Source: Streptomyces sp. ISL-43 (GTDB lineage Bacteria > Actinomycetota > Actinomycetes > Streptomycetales > Streptomycetaceae). From it: a DNA stretch of 64,000 nt. The notes beneath the pieces are model-generated. The model saw nothing but the letters and a program-made list of their open reading frames with translations. It had not been told where the DNA came from and made no database searches. Below are positions 20,261 to 29,600 of this stretch, piece by piece (within the stretch, counting starts at the first letter, position 1; each line of letters starts with the position of its first letter). The DNA lies in the NCBI RefSeq assembly GCF_018614195.1, contig NZ_JAGGOT010000062.1:62001-126000 (forward strand), given 5' to 3'. Both the position numbers and the translations under genes were made by a program.

Positions 20261-21121
20261 ATGTCACACGCAGCTGCCAAAGCCTCCATCGGCGAGAGCG
20301 AGTTCGACCGCGACACCGCCGTCACCGCCCGCGCGGGCGAGCCCGGGGTGTACGACGCGGAGCTCTCCGCCGGGTGGACGATCATCACCGCCGTCAACGG
20401 CGGCTACCTGCTGGCCCTCGTCGGCCGCGCCCTGTCCGCGGCCCTGCCGCACCCCGACCCCTTCACGGTCTCCGCGCACTACCTGACCTCGTCGGTCCCC
20501 GGCCCGGCCGTGATCCGCACCCAGGTCGTACGGGTCGGCCGGACGCTCTCCACCGGCCAGGCCTCCCTCTTCCAGTTCGACGAGAGCGGCGCCGAGATCG
20601 AGCGGATCCGGGTCCTGGCCTCCTACGGCGACCTCGCGACGCTCCCGGACGCCGTCCACACCACGGCCCTCCCGCCCGTCATCCCCGCCTACGAGGACTG
20701 CCTCGGCCCCGAGGCCGGCCCGGCCCCGATCCCCGGCAGCTCCGCCATCGTGGACCGGCTCCGGCTGCGCCTGGACCCGGCGACCGCCGGATGGGCGGTC
20801 GGGCAGCCCTCGGGCAAGGGCGAGATGCGGTCCTGGTTCGAGCTGGCCGACGGGCGCGACGCGGACCCCTTCTCCCTGCTCCTGGCCGTGGACGCGCTCC
20901 CGCCGACCTCCTTCGACCTCGGCCTGGTCGGCTGGACCCCGACGGTGGAACTCACCACCCACGTCCGCCACCGCCCGGCCCCCGGTCCGCTCCGCGTCGC
21001 CATCACCACCCGCAACCTCGCGGGCGGCTTCCTGGAGGAGGACGCGGAGGTCTGGGACTCGGCGGACCGCCTGGTGGCCCAGTCCCGCCAGCTGGCCAGG
21101 GCCCCGCGCGGCCTTTCCTGA
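20261..21121 (+). CDS. Thioesterase-family protein (TesB-like double hot dog)
   Basis: 286 residues from ATG 20261. The pattern GWTIITAVNGGYLLALVGRAL, then DPFTVSAHYLTSSVPGPAVIRTQVVRVGRTLSTGQASLFQ, and the C-terminal half with PPTSFDLGLVGWTPTVELTTHVRHRP, corresponds to two hot-dog domains of acyl-CoA thioesterase-like proteins. It probably hydrolyses an acyl-CoA or acyl-ACP thioester; the substrate is unknown. There is no ribosome site, but TACTTT lies at 20249-20254, six bases before the start, the arrangement of an actinobacterial leaderless mRNA. An alternative start at 20246 would bisect this box. Confidence 0.82.
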   Translation: MSHAAAKASIGESEFDRDTAVTARAGEPGVYDAELSAGWTIITAVNGGYLLALVGRALSAALPHPDPFTVSAHYLTSSVPGPAVIRTQVVRVGRTLSTGQASLFQFDESGAEIERIRVLASYGDLATLPDAVHTTALPPVIPAYEDCLGPEAGPAPIPGSSAIVDRLRLRLDPATAGWAVGQPSGKGEMRSWFELADGRDADPFSLLLAVDALPPTSFDLGLVGWTPTVELTTHVRHRPAPGPLRVAITTRNLAGGFLEEDAEVWDSADRLVAQSRQLARAPRGLS

Positions 21122-21139
21122 CGCGCCCTGCTCCTTCCT

Positions 21140-21345
21140 GGCGCGGCCGGCGCAAGGCAAGACCCCGGCGGGCCCTGCCCGGTCGGCATCGGCTCCGCCC
21201 TGCCCGGTCGGCGTCCGCTTCGCCCGGGCCCGCCAACTCTCGGCTGCGCCCGGCCCGTAGGGCGTCGGCTGCGCCCGGACCCGCCAGGCGCCGGCTCCGC
21301 CCGGCACCGCCAGGCCGCGGCTGCGCCCCGGGCCGGCGGGTGTCG
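21140..21345 (+). repeat. Degenerate GC-rich repeat region
   Basis: The 332-bp gap between the thioesterase and cysteine desulfurase genes holds no gene. About 200 bp of it repeats variants of CGGCTGCGCCCGG and CCCGCCAGGCG with a loose period of 20-50 bp. Frames through it give Arg/Pro/Gly/Ala-rich products with no family resemblance. Confidence 0.6.
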
Positions 21346-21387
21346 GGGTTGGGTGGGTTGGGTAGGGGGCGGGGCGGGTTCCGGGTT

Positions 21388-21414
21388 CCGCCGGGGTCTG
21401 TCGGACCCCGGCGG
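21388..21414 (+). terminator. Perfect 11-bp hairpin upstream of the cysteine desulfurase gene
   Basis: CCGCCGGGGTC (21388-21398) and GACCCCGGCGG (21404-21414) enclose TGTCG. It lies 40 bp before ATG 21454. It may terminate upstream transcription. Confidence 0.7.
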
Positions 21415-21453
21415 GGAATTGGTGGGACGGGGGACTCGTAGAATCGGGGGATC

Positions 21454-22617
21454 ATGGCCTACCTCGACCACGCCGCCACCACTCCGATGCTTCCGGAGGC
21501 CGCTGCGGCGATGACCGCGCAGTTCGCCGTCACGGGCAACGCGTCCTCCCTGCATGCCGCCGGCCGCCGCGCCCGCCGCACCGTCGAGGAGGCCCGCGAG
21601 GCCCTCGCCGACGCACTCGGGGCCCGTCCGAGCGAGGTGGTCTTCACCGCCGGTGGCACGGAGGCCGACAACCTCGCCGTCAAGGGGCTCTACTGGGCCC
21701 GCCGCGACGCCGACCCCGTCCGGACCCGCGTCCTCGCCAGCCCCGTCGAGCACCACGCCGTCCTCGACGCCGTGCACTGGCTCGCCGAGCACGAAGGGGC
21801 CCAGGTCGAGTACCTTCCCGTCGACCGCTACGGCCGCGTGCACCCGCAGGCCCTGCGCGAAGCGGTCGAGCGCAGCCCCGACGACATCGCCCTCGCCACC
21901 GTCATGTGGGCCAACAACGAGATCGGCACCGTCATGCCGGTAGCCGAACTGGCCGCTGTCGCAGCCGAGTTCGGCATCCCGCTGCACTCCGACGCCGTCC
22001 AGGCCTTCGGCCAGCTCGACGTCCGCTTCGGCGACAGCGGCCTCGCCGCCATGACCGTCAGCGGCCACAAGGTCGGCGGGCCGTACGGGATCGGCGCGCT
22101 GCTGCTCGGGCGCGACCAGAGCCCCGTACCCGTCCTGCACGGCGGCGGCCAGGAGCGGCACGTCCGCTCCGGCACCCTCGACGTCCCGGCCATCGCCGCC
22201 TTCGCGGTCGCGGCCGTGCTCGCCGCCGAGCGGCGCGAACGGTTCGCCGCCGAGATCGGCGCGCTACGGGACGAACTCGTCGCCGCCGTGCTCCGAGAGG
22301 TCCCCGACGCCGTCCTGGGCGGCGACCCGGCCGACCGGCTCCCCGCCAACGCCCACTTCAGCTTCCCCGGCTGCGAGGGGGACTCCCTGCTGCTCCTGCT
22401 CGACGCCCAGGGCATCGAGTGCTCCACCGGCTCCGCCTGCACGGCGGGCGTGGCGCAGCCCAGCCACGTCCTGCTGGCCACCGGCACCGACCCGCAGCTG
22501 GCCCGCGGCACCCTGCGGTTCTCCCTCGGCCACACCTCCACCAGGGCAGACGTGGAAGCGGTCGTCGCCGCCATCGGCCCGGCCGTGGCCCGCGCCCGCA
22601 CGGCGGGCCTCAGCTAG
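21454..22617 (+). CDS. Cysteine desulfurase (NifS/IscS class)
   Basis: 387 residues. A PLP enzyme that removes sulfur from cysteine as a protein-bound persulfide. The PLP lysine is Lys206 in TVSGHKVGGP. The cofactor-stacking His is in the SPVEHHAVLD segment (100-101). The persulfide cysteine is Cys329 in STGSACTAGV, the short-loop class I arrangement. ATG 21454 has GGGGG just upstream, and a TAGAAT box 9 bp before the start. The natural partner is mnmA 0.8 kb downstream on the same strand, which needs persulfide sulfur to thiolate tRNA. The last 8 bp overlap the convergent amidase gene. Confidence 0.94.
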   Translation: MAYLDHAATTPMLPEAAAAMTAQFAVTGNASSLHAAGRRARRTVEEAREALADALGARPSEVVFTAGGTEADNLAVKGLYWARRDADPVRTRVLASPVEHHAVLDAVHWLAEHEGAQVEYLPVDRYGRVHPQALREAVERSPDDIALATVMWANNEIGTVMPVAELAAVAAEFGIPLHSDAVQAFGQLDVRFGDSGLAAMTVSGHKVGGPYGIGALLLGRDQSPVPVLHGGGQERHVRSGTLDVPAIAAFAVAAVLAAERRERFAAEIGALRDELVAAVLREVPDAVLGGDPADRLPANAHFSFPGCEGDSLLLLLDAQGIECSTGSACTAGVAQPSHVLLATGTDPQLARGTLRFSLGHTSTRADVEAVVAAIGPAVARARTAGLS

Positions 22618-23332
22618 CGGCGCCCGCGCCCGCCTCGCCGACCATACGGAGGTAGCGGTCCCAGTCCCAGTGGCGGCCCGGGTCCGTGTGGTCGGCGCCC
22701 GGTACCTCGGAGTGGCCGACGATGTGCTTGCGGTCGGCGGGTATGCCGTACCTGCGGCAGACGTCGGCGGCGAGCCGCGCCGAAGCCTCGTACATCGCGT
22801 TCGTGAAGTCCTTCGGCCGGTCCACGAACCCGACGTGCTCGATGCCGACGCTGCGCTCGTTCATGGAGCGGTTGCCCGAGTGGAAGGCGACATCGAGCTC
22901 GCGCACCATCTGCTCTATGTGGCCGTCCTGGCCGACTATGTAGTGCGCCGAAGCCCGGTGGAACGGATTCTTGAACGCGTCCACCGAGGACTCGAAGCTG
23001 CCCTGTGTGACATGGACGACGATCCGGTCCACCCGGTAGTCGTCGGGCCGGTCCGCCAGCCGCCAGTTCGCCGGCGAGGCCGCCGTCCACGTCGCCCCCG
23101 CATGGTCCAGCGCACCGTCCTGGCGCGGCTTGGACACCCCCGGCACCAGCCACCAGGCCCGCCCGAGCTCGTCCCGCCCGGCGACCGCCGCCACCGCCAG
23201 GACGCCGAGCCCGCCGAACAGCACCGCCCTGCGGGTGCGCCCCGGGCGCTTGGCCCCCACGGACCCCGCGGCCCCGGCGCCCGCCTTGGCCCCCTTGGCC
23301 CCCGTACCGCCCTTGTCGCCCTTGCTCCCCAT
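22610..23332 (-). CDS. Membrane-anchored N-acetylmuramoyl-L-alanine amidase (amidase_2)
   Basis: 240 residues from ATG 23332 with GGGGG upstream. A cytoplasmic tail of about 28 residues with Gly-X-Y triplets (GSKGDKGGTGAKGAK) precedes a twin-arginine-like stretch (GRTRRAVLFGG) and a hydrophobic segment (38-52), so it is exported or membrane-anchored. The catalytic domain (about 80-240) keeps the zinc-site pattern of amidase_2/PGRP enzymes: His107 in VVHVTQG, His215 and Asp217 in GADHTDPG, plus the SVGIEHVG segment. It should cleave the MurNAc-L-Ala bond of peptidoglycan. It is inserted head-to-head with mnmA (70 bp apart). Confidence 0.88.
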   Translation of the reverse strand: MGSKGDKGGTGAKGAKAGAGAAGSVGAKRPGRTRRAVLFGGLGVLAVAAVAGRDELGRAWWLVPGVSKPRQDGALDHAGATWTAASPANWRLADRPDDYRVDRIVVHVTQGSFESSVDAFKNPFHRASAHYIVGQDGHIEQMVRELDVAFHSGNRSMNERSVGIEHVGFVDRPKDFTNAMYEASARLAADVCRRYGIPADRKHIVGHSEVPGADHTDPGRHWDWDRYLRMVGEAGAGAAS

Positions 23333-23402
23333 GGTGATCCACCCCCTGCCACCGATAACGCGCTGTGACCCCGCCCGGTTCCCCCGTACCCTGGACGGTG
23401 CT

Positions 23403-24539
23403 ATGACTGAGAACCTGCCGAGCAGCCCCCGCCCCCTCCGCGTCCTGGCCGCCATGTCCGGCGGAGTGGACTCCGCCGTCGCCGCCGCCCGTGCCGTCGA
23501 AGCCGGGCACGACGTGACCGGTGTCCACCTCGCGCTCTCCGCGAACCCGCAGTCCTTCCGGACCGGCGCCCGCGGCTGCTGCACGATCGAGGACTCCCGC
23601 GACGCCCGCCGCGCGGCCGACGTCATCGGCATCCCCTTCTACGTCTGGGACCTCGCCGAGCGCTTCCGCGAGGACGTCGTCGAGGACTTCATCGCGGAGT
23701 ACGAGGCCGGGCGCACCCCGAACCCCTGCCTGCGCTGCAACGAGAAGATCAAGTTCGCGGCACTGCTCGACAAGGCCCTCGCCCTCGGCTTCGACGCCGT
23801 CTGCACCGGCCACTACGCCACCGTCGTCCTGAACGACGACGGCACGCGCGAGCTGCACCGCGCCTCCGACATGGCCAAGGACCAGTCGTACGTCCTCGGC
23901 GTCCTGGACGAGAAGCAGCTCGCCCACGCGCTCTTCCCGCTCGGCGACACCCTCACCACCAAGGACGAGATCCGCGCCGAGGCCGAGGAGCGGGGCCTGG
24001 CCGTCGCGAAGAAGCCCGACAGCCACGACATCTGCTTCATCGCCGACGGCGACACCCAGGGCTTCCTCGCCGGCCGCCTCGGCAAGGCCGAGGGCGACAT
24101 CGTCGACGAGGCCACCGGAGAGAAGGTCGGCACCCACGAGGGCGCCTTCGGCTTCACCATCGGCCAGCGCAAGGGCCTGCGGATCGGCCACCCGGCCCCC
24201 GACGGCAAGCCGCGCTACGTCCTCGACATCTCCCCGGTCAACAACACCGTCACCGTCGGCCCCGTCGAGGCCCTCGACGTCACCGCCCTCACCGCGATCC
24301 GCCCCCGCTGGTGCGGCGGAGCCCCCGCCGCGCCGGGCACGTACACCGCGCAGCTGCGCGCCCACGGCGGCGAGACCGAGGTCTTCGCCGAGCTCGTGGA
24401 CGGCGAGCTGCGCGTCTCCTTCACCGAGCCGGTCCGCGGAGTGGCCCCCGGCCAGGCGATCGTGCTCTACGACGACACGCGCGTGGTCGGCTCCGCCACG
24501 ATCTCCGCGACCACCCGGGCCACCACCGCGGCGGTCTAG
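23403..24539 (+). CDS. mnmA: tRNA 2-thiouridine(34) synthase
   Basis: 378 residues. It adenylates and thiolates U34 of tRNA-Lys, -Glu and -Gln using persulfide sulfur. The PP-loop motif SGGVDS is at 19-24. The catalytic cysteine pair is Cys110 in NPCLRCN and Cys212 in SHDICFI. The C-terminal barrel region has GFTIGQRKGL. ATG 23403 (MTENLPSSPRPLRVL) gives the expected length; TACCCT lies 10 bp upstream. It is divergent from the amidase and downstream of the cysteine desulfurase that probably feeds it sulfur. Confidence 0.96.
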   Translation: MTENLPSSPRPLRVLAAMSGGVDSAVAAARAVEAGHDVTGVHLALSANPQSFRTGARGCCTIEDSRDARRAADVIGIPFYVWDLAERFREDVVEDFIAEYEAGRTPNPCLRCNEKIKFAALLDKALALGFDAVCTGHYATVVLNDDGTRELHRASDMAKDQSYVLGVLDEKQLAHALFPLGDTLTTKDEIRAEAEERGLAVAKKPDSHDICFIADGDTQGFLAGRLGKAEGDIVDEATGEKVGTHEGAFGFTIGQRKGLRIGHPAPDGKPRYVLDISPVNNTVTVGPVEALDVTALTAIRPRWCGGAPAAPGTYTAQLRAHGGETEVFAELVDGELRVSFTEPVRGVAPGQAIVLYDDTRVVGSATISATTRATTAAV

Positions 24540-24545
24540 GCGCGG

Positions 24546-24593
24546 ACCGGAGCCCTGGGACCCGGAGCCCCGGCGCTCCGGCAGGGCTCCGGT
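24546..24593. terminator. Bidirectional terminator between mnmA and the oxidoreductase
   Basis: The 12-bp perfect arms ACCGGAGCCCTG (24546-24557) and CAGGGCTCCGGT (24582-24593) lie between two convergent genes. The internal loop can form a second CCGGAG/CTCCGG stem. It serves both strands by position. Confidence 0.75.
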
Positions 24594-24595
24594 GC

Positions 24596-25501
24596 TCAGG
24601 CCACCGTCAGCACGATCTTGCCGGTGGTGCGCCCGCGCTCGCCGATCTCGTGCGCCTTCGCGGCCTCGGCCAGCGGCCGCAGCTTGCCCTGCGCCACCAG
24701 CGCGGCGACGGCCTTGAGGCCCGCGTAGTCCGGCTCCACCAGGGTCCAGCCGGTGTGTACGCCGGGCGCGTCCGCCGGTACGTCGTCCGGGCTCGGCAGG
24801 GTCACCAGGTGCCCGCCGGGCTTGAGGACCGCCAGCGAGCGCTGCCCGTAGTCCCCGCCGACCGAGTCCAGCACGATGTCGACGTCTTCGCCGACGGCCT
24901 CGGCGAAGTCGGCCGAGCGGTAGTCGATCAGCTCGTCCGCGCCCAGCGAGCGCAGCAGCTCGTGCTTGCCGGCACTGGCGGTGCCGATCACGTACGCCCC
25001 GTACGCCTTGGCGATCTGCACGGCGAGGTGGCCCACGCCGCCCGCCGCCGCGTGGATCAGGACCCGCTGTCCGGCCTCGAGGCCCGCCGTGTCGACCAGC
25101 GACTGGTAGGCGGTCAGGGCCGCCAGCGGCAGCGCGGCCGCGCCGATGTGGTCGATGTTCGCCGGCTTGCGCACGAAGTGCCGGGCCGGGGCCGTCACGT
25201 ACTCGGCGTAGGCGCTCGCCTGGTGCGGGAAGCGCGGCATGCCGAAGACCTCGTCGCCCGGCTGGAACAGGGTCACGCCGGGGCCGACCTCCTCGACCGT
25301 GCCGGAGACGTCCCAGCCGACCACCGGGACCGCGCCCCAGGAGATCAGGCCGCCCGAGGCGCGGGTCTTCCAGTCGACCGGGTTCACGCCGGCCGCGCGC
25401 ACCCGCACGAGGATCTCGGCGACGCCCGGCTCCGGCCGCTCCATTTCGGTTTCGGTCAGTGCCTCGGGCCCGCCCCACTGGCTGACGACGATGGCGCGCA
25501 T
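24596..25501 (-). CDS. NADP-dependent quinone-oxidoreductase-like MDR protein
   Basis: 301 residues. A zinc-free medium-chain dehydrogenase/reductase. The N-terminal GroES-like part (1-120) has AAGVNPVDWKTRASG and GWDVSGTVEEVG. The Rossmann part has HAAAGGVGHLAVQIAKA with the NADPH-binding AxxGGVG, followed by GADELIDYR and the C-terminal GKIVLTVA ending. The Cys/His zinc ligands of alcohol dehydrogenases are absent. It is probably a quinone or enone reductase. It is divergent from a GlxA-type regulator 100 bp away, which may control it. Confidence 0.88.
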   Translation of the reverse strand: MRAIVVSQWGGPEALTETEMERPEPGVAEILVRVRAAGVNPVDWKTRASGGLISWGAVPVVGWDVSGTVEEVGPGVTLFQPGDEVFGMPRFPHQASAYAEYVTAPARHFVRKPANIDHIGAAALPLAALTAYQSLVDTAGLEAGQRVLIHAAAGGVGHLAVQIAKAYGAYVIGTASAGKHELLRSLGADELIDYRSADFAEAVGEDVDIVLDSVGGDYGQRSLAVLKPGGHLVTLPSPDDVPADAPGVHTGWTLVEPDYAGLKAVAALVAQGKLRPLAEAAKAHEIGERGRTTGKIVLTVA

Positions 25502-25557
25502 GTTTTTCTCCTCAGGTGTGTCCGGTGTTGTGGAACCAGCTTCGGCTCCGGAGCGGG

Positions 25558-25592
25558 GTCATGGCATTGGCCGTACGGCCACCATGTGACAG
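25558..25592. promoter_or_regulatory. Palindrome in the oxidoreductase/GlxA regulator gap
   Basis: TGGCCGTACGGCCA is a 14-bp perfect palindrome at 25566-25579, nested in a longer imperfect dyad with GTCATGG on the left and CCATGTGAC on the right. It lies between divergent starts at 25501 and 25602, and is a plausible operator for the AraC/GlxA regulator. CAGGAT six bases before ATG 25602 may be its -10. Confidence 0.5.
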
Positions 25593-25601
25593 GATCTGGC
25601 C

Positions 25602-26594
25602 ATGACCCCGCGCCCGCACCGAATCGCCGTACTCGCTCTCGAAGGGGTTCCCCCGTTCGAGCTCGGCATCCCCTCCCGGGTCTTCGGCAATGCCCTCGAC
25701 GAGGCCGGGAAGCCGCTCTACGAGGTGACCGTCTGCACCGCCGACGGCGCGCCCGTGACCAGTGACGCTGGTTTCACCATCGGGGTCTCCTCCGGGCCCG
25801 AGGCGCTGGCCGCCGCCGACACGGTGGTCGTCCCGCCCACCCACGCCATGGACGAGCTGATGCGGGGCGCCCCGCTGCCGCCCGCGATCGCGGACGCCCT
25901 GGCCGCGATCCGGCCCGGCACCCGGATCGTGTCCATCTGCACGGGCTCCACCGTGCTGGCCGCCGCCGGACTGCTCGACGGCCGGGCCGCGACCACGCAC
26001 TGGGTGCACGCGCCCGAGTTCCAGCGGGCCTTCCCGCAGGTCAAGCTCGACGAGGAGGTGCTCTTCGTCGACGACGGCGACATCCTCACCTCGGCGGGCG
26101 TCGCGTCCGGGGTCGACCTCTGCCTCTACCTGATCCGCGGGGACCACGGCACGGCCGTCGCCAACCGGGCCGCGCGGCTGTGCGTCGTACCGCCGTGGCG
26201 CGACGGCGGCCAGGCCCAGTACATCGACCGGCCCGTCCCGGAGCCCACGATCGCCACCACCACCGCCACCCGCGCCTGGGCCCTGGAACGCCTCGCCGAG
26301 CCGATCGCGCTCGCCGAACTGGCCGCTCACGCCCGCATGAGCCTGCGCACCTTCACCCGGCGGTTCCGCGACGAGGTGGGCATGACCCCGGTCCAGTGGC
26401 TCACCGGCCAACGCCTCGAAGTGGCCCGCCACTTGCTGGAGTCCAGCGACCTGCCCGTCGACCTGGTCGCCCACCGGTCCGGCTTCGGATCCGCCAACTC
26501 CCTGCGCCAGCACATGCGGACGGCACTGGGTGTCTCCCCGATCGGCTACCGCCGCACATTCCAGCCCAACTCCCTTACGACTACAGAGCATTGA
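25602..26594 (+). CDS. GlxA-family transcriptional regulator (DJ-1/PfpI domain plus AraC HTH)
   Basis: 330 residues. An amidase-like DJ-1/PfpI domain occupies about 1-195, with the nucleophile-elbow cysteine in VSICTGSTVLAAAGLL. The C-terminal AraC/XylS double helix-turn-helix has AHARMSLRTFTRRFRDEVGMTPVQWL and HRSGFGSANSLRQHMRTALGVSP. The family usually senses small metabolites. No Shine-Dalgarno sequence is seen, and a -10-like CAGGAT lies six bases before the start. The neighbouring divergent oxidoreductase is the obvious candidate target. Confidence 0.93.
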   Translation: MTPRPHRIAVLALEGVPPFELGIPSRVFGNALDEAGKPLYEVTVCTADGAPVTSDAGFTIGVSSGPEALAAADTVVVPPTHAMDELMRGAPLPPAIADALAAIRPGTRIVSICTGSTVLAAAGLLDGRAATTHWVHAPEFQRAFPQVKLDEEVLFVDDGDILTSAGVASGVDLCLYLIRGDHGTAVANRAARLCVVPPWRDGGQAQYIDRPVPEPTIATTTATRAWALERLAEPIALAELAAHARMSLRTFTRRFRDEVGMTPVQWLTGQRLEVARHLLESSDLPVDLVAHRSGFGSANSLRQHMRTALGVSPIGYRRTFQPNSLTTTEH

Positions 26595-26655
26595 TGGCCC
26601 GTCACTCCGTCGGCATACTGCCTGGTTCCTGCACTCTTCTCTCAGGGGGAACTAC

Positions 26656-29600
26656 GTGCGCAACCACCACGGCAGGGCGGGGGCGGCGGCTTCGGTCGCC
26701 GCGGCCGCCGCTCTCGCGCTCGCGGCGGGGCTGACCACCCCGGCCTCGGCCGCGCCCGCACCGAGCTCCGCCGCCGCGAAATCCGCGCAACCGGCGGCAT
26801 CCGCCGCGCCGGCGGCCTCGGCCACCCGCGTCACCCTCATCACCGGCGACCGCGTCGTCCTCGACGCCGGCGGCGAGCCCATCGCCCTCGAACGCGCCGC
26901 GGGCCGGGAGCACATACCGGTCTCGCTGCGCCGCGAGAACGGCCGCACCAGCGTCCTGCCGTACGACGCCCAGCCCCTGATCCGCGCCGGGAAGCTCGAC
27001 CCCCGGCTCTTCGACGTCACCGAGCTGGGCCGCCCCGAGTACCAGGGCCGCCGCGACGGCCGGCTCCGGCTGATCGTCGGCTACGAGGCCGGCGGGGCCA
27101 CCGCCGCCCGGTCCGCCCTGCGCGCCGCCGACGGCCTCGACGTCACCCGGACGTACGCCACCCTCGACGCCGAGGCCGTCAGCGCGGCCCCCCGGGACGC
27201 CGCCGCCGTCTGGGAGGCGCTCACCGACCCCGGGCGGGACACCGGCCGCCGTGCCGCCGCCCCCGGCATCGCGACGGTCTGGCTCGACGCCGTGCGCACC
27301 GCCACCCTCGACAAGAGCACCCGGCAGATCGGCGCCGGCCAGGCCTGGGCCGCCGGGTACGACGGCGCCGGCGTCAAGATCGCCGTCCTCGACACCGGCA
27401 TCGACGCCACCCACGCCGACCTCTCGGGCCAGGTCGTCGCCGAAGCGAACTTCTCCAGGGCCGCCGACGCCGCGGACCACTTCGGCCACGGCACGCACGT
27501 CGCCTCCATCGCCGCCGGTACGGGCTCCGGCTCGGCCGGCGCCTTCAAGGGCGTCGCCCCCGGCGCGAAGCTCCTGAACGGCAAGGTCCTCGACGACCGC
27601 GGCTCCGGCGACGACTCCGGGATCCTCGCCGGGATGGAATGGGCCGTCGCCCAGGGCGCCGACATCGTCAACCTCAGCCTCGGCGCCCCCGACACCGCCC
27701 AGCTCGACCCCCTCGAAGCGGCCGTCGACAAGCTCAGCGCCGAGAAGGGCGTGCTGTTCGCCGTCGCCGCCGGCAACCGCGGCCGCCGAGGCCCCGGCAC
27801 CGTCGACTCCCCGGGCAGCGCGAACGCCGCGCTCACCGTCGGCGCCGTCGACGACGCGGAGGTCCTCGCCCCCTTCTCCAGCACCGGCCCGCGCATCGGC
27901 GACGGCGGCGTGAAACCGGACGTCACCGCGCCCGGCGTCGACATCACCGCGGCCGCCGCCCCCGGCAGCGTCATCGACCGCGAGACCGGCCAGGACCCGG
28001 CCGGCTACCTGACGATCTCCGGCACCTCCATGGCCACCCCGCACGTCGCGGGCGCCGCCGCCCTGCTCAAGCAGCAGCACCCGGCCTGGAAGGGCGCCGA
28101 GCTCAAGGGCGCGCTGAGCGCCTCCGCCGAGGGGACGGCGTACACCCCGTATCAGCAGGGCACCGGCCGGATCGCCGTCGAGACCGCGCTCGGCCAGAGC
28201 GTGGTCGCCCAGGAGGGGGCGCTGGCCTTCGACGAGCAGCGCTGGCCGCACGCGGACGACACCCCGCAGTCGCGGAAGATCACCTACCGGAACCTCGGCG
28301 GCTCGCCCGTCACCCTCGACCTCGCCGTCACCGGCAGCGGCCCCGACGGCAAGCCCGCGCCCGAGGGCTTCTTCACCCTCGGCGCCCGGCAGCTCACCGT
28401 GCCGGCGGGCGGCACCGCCGAGACCGCGCTGACCGTGGACACCCGCCCCGGCGGGGCGGTGGACGGCATGTACAGCGCGTACGCGACCGCCACCGCGACC
28501 GGCGGCGGCCAGAGCGTGCGTACGGCCGCCGTCGTCGAACGCGAGACCGAGTCCTACGACCTGACGCTCCGGCACGTCGGACGCGACGGGAAGCCGGCCA
28601 AGGACTACGGCACCACCCTCCAGGGCACCAAGGGCGGTGCGGCGGCCCGGCGCTTCGAGGCGTACGACGCCTCCGGCACCGTCACCCTGCGCGTCCCCAA
28701 GGGCGGCTACCTGCTCGACGCGTCCCTCGTCGTCGACCCGCTGGACTTCACCAAGAGGGCCGACTGGATCGTCCAGCCGCAGCTCGACATCGCCGGCGAC
28801 ACCACGGTGACGCTCGACGCGCGCACCACCCGGCCGGTGGACATCACGGTCCCGTCGAAGTCGGCCGAGGCCCAGTTCGCCATGCCGACGTACACCCTGC
28901 GCGAGGGCGGCGAGGAGTACGGCTTCGGCTTCTGGCTCGACTCGCTCACCGGGTTCCGCACCCGGCACCTGGGTCCGCGGGCCGAGGCCGGCGCGCTCAG
29001 CCAGCAGTGGGACGTGCACTGGCAGGACGGCGCGTCGGCGGAGTACCACGCCGTGCTGGGCAGCCCGGTACGGAGCCTCGCCACCGGCTACACCCGGCAC
29101 CTGAAGCCGCGCGACCTGGCGGCCCTCAAGATCGGCCAGGGCGCCTCGGCTCCCGGCAAGGAGGGCTCGCTCATGGCGATCGGCAACCTCCCCGACAGCC
29201 GTTCCGCGACCTCGCTGTCGTTCCGGCGGCCGCTGCCGACCACGAGCACGGTGTACGTGTCGACCGTCGACAAGGTGACGTGGGACCTCTCGTTCACCCA
29301 GAGCGCGGGCCAGGACGGGAACGGCTTCCCGCTGGAGGAGGCGACGTACTCCGCGGAGAGCGGGCGCACGTTCACGGGCGGCCGCACCTACCGCGAGCAC
29401 TTCAACACGGCGGTCTTCGCGCCCCGCGCGGACGCCGTCCACGGGGTGTTCCGCGAGGGCGACTCGATCACGGGCTCCGTGCCGCTGCTGGCGGACGGCG
29501 CGAACCACGTCGGCGACGTCTACGCCGCCACCGGCAGCACGGTCCTGCGCCGCGACGGCGTGGTGGCGGGCCGCAGCGAGGCCCCGCTGGCGTCGAGCGG

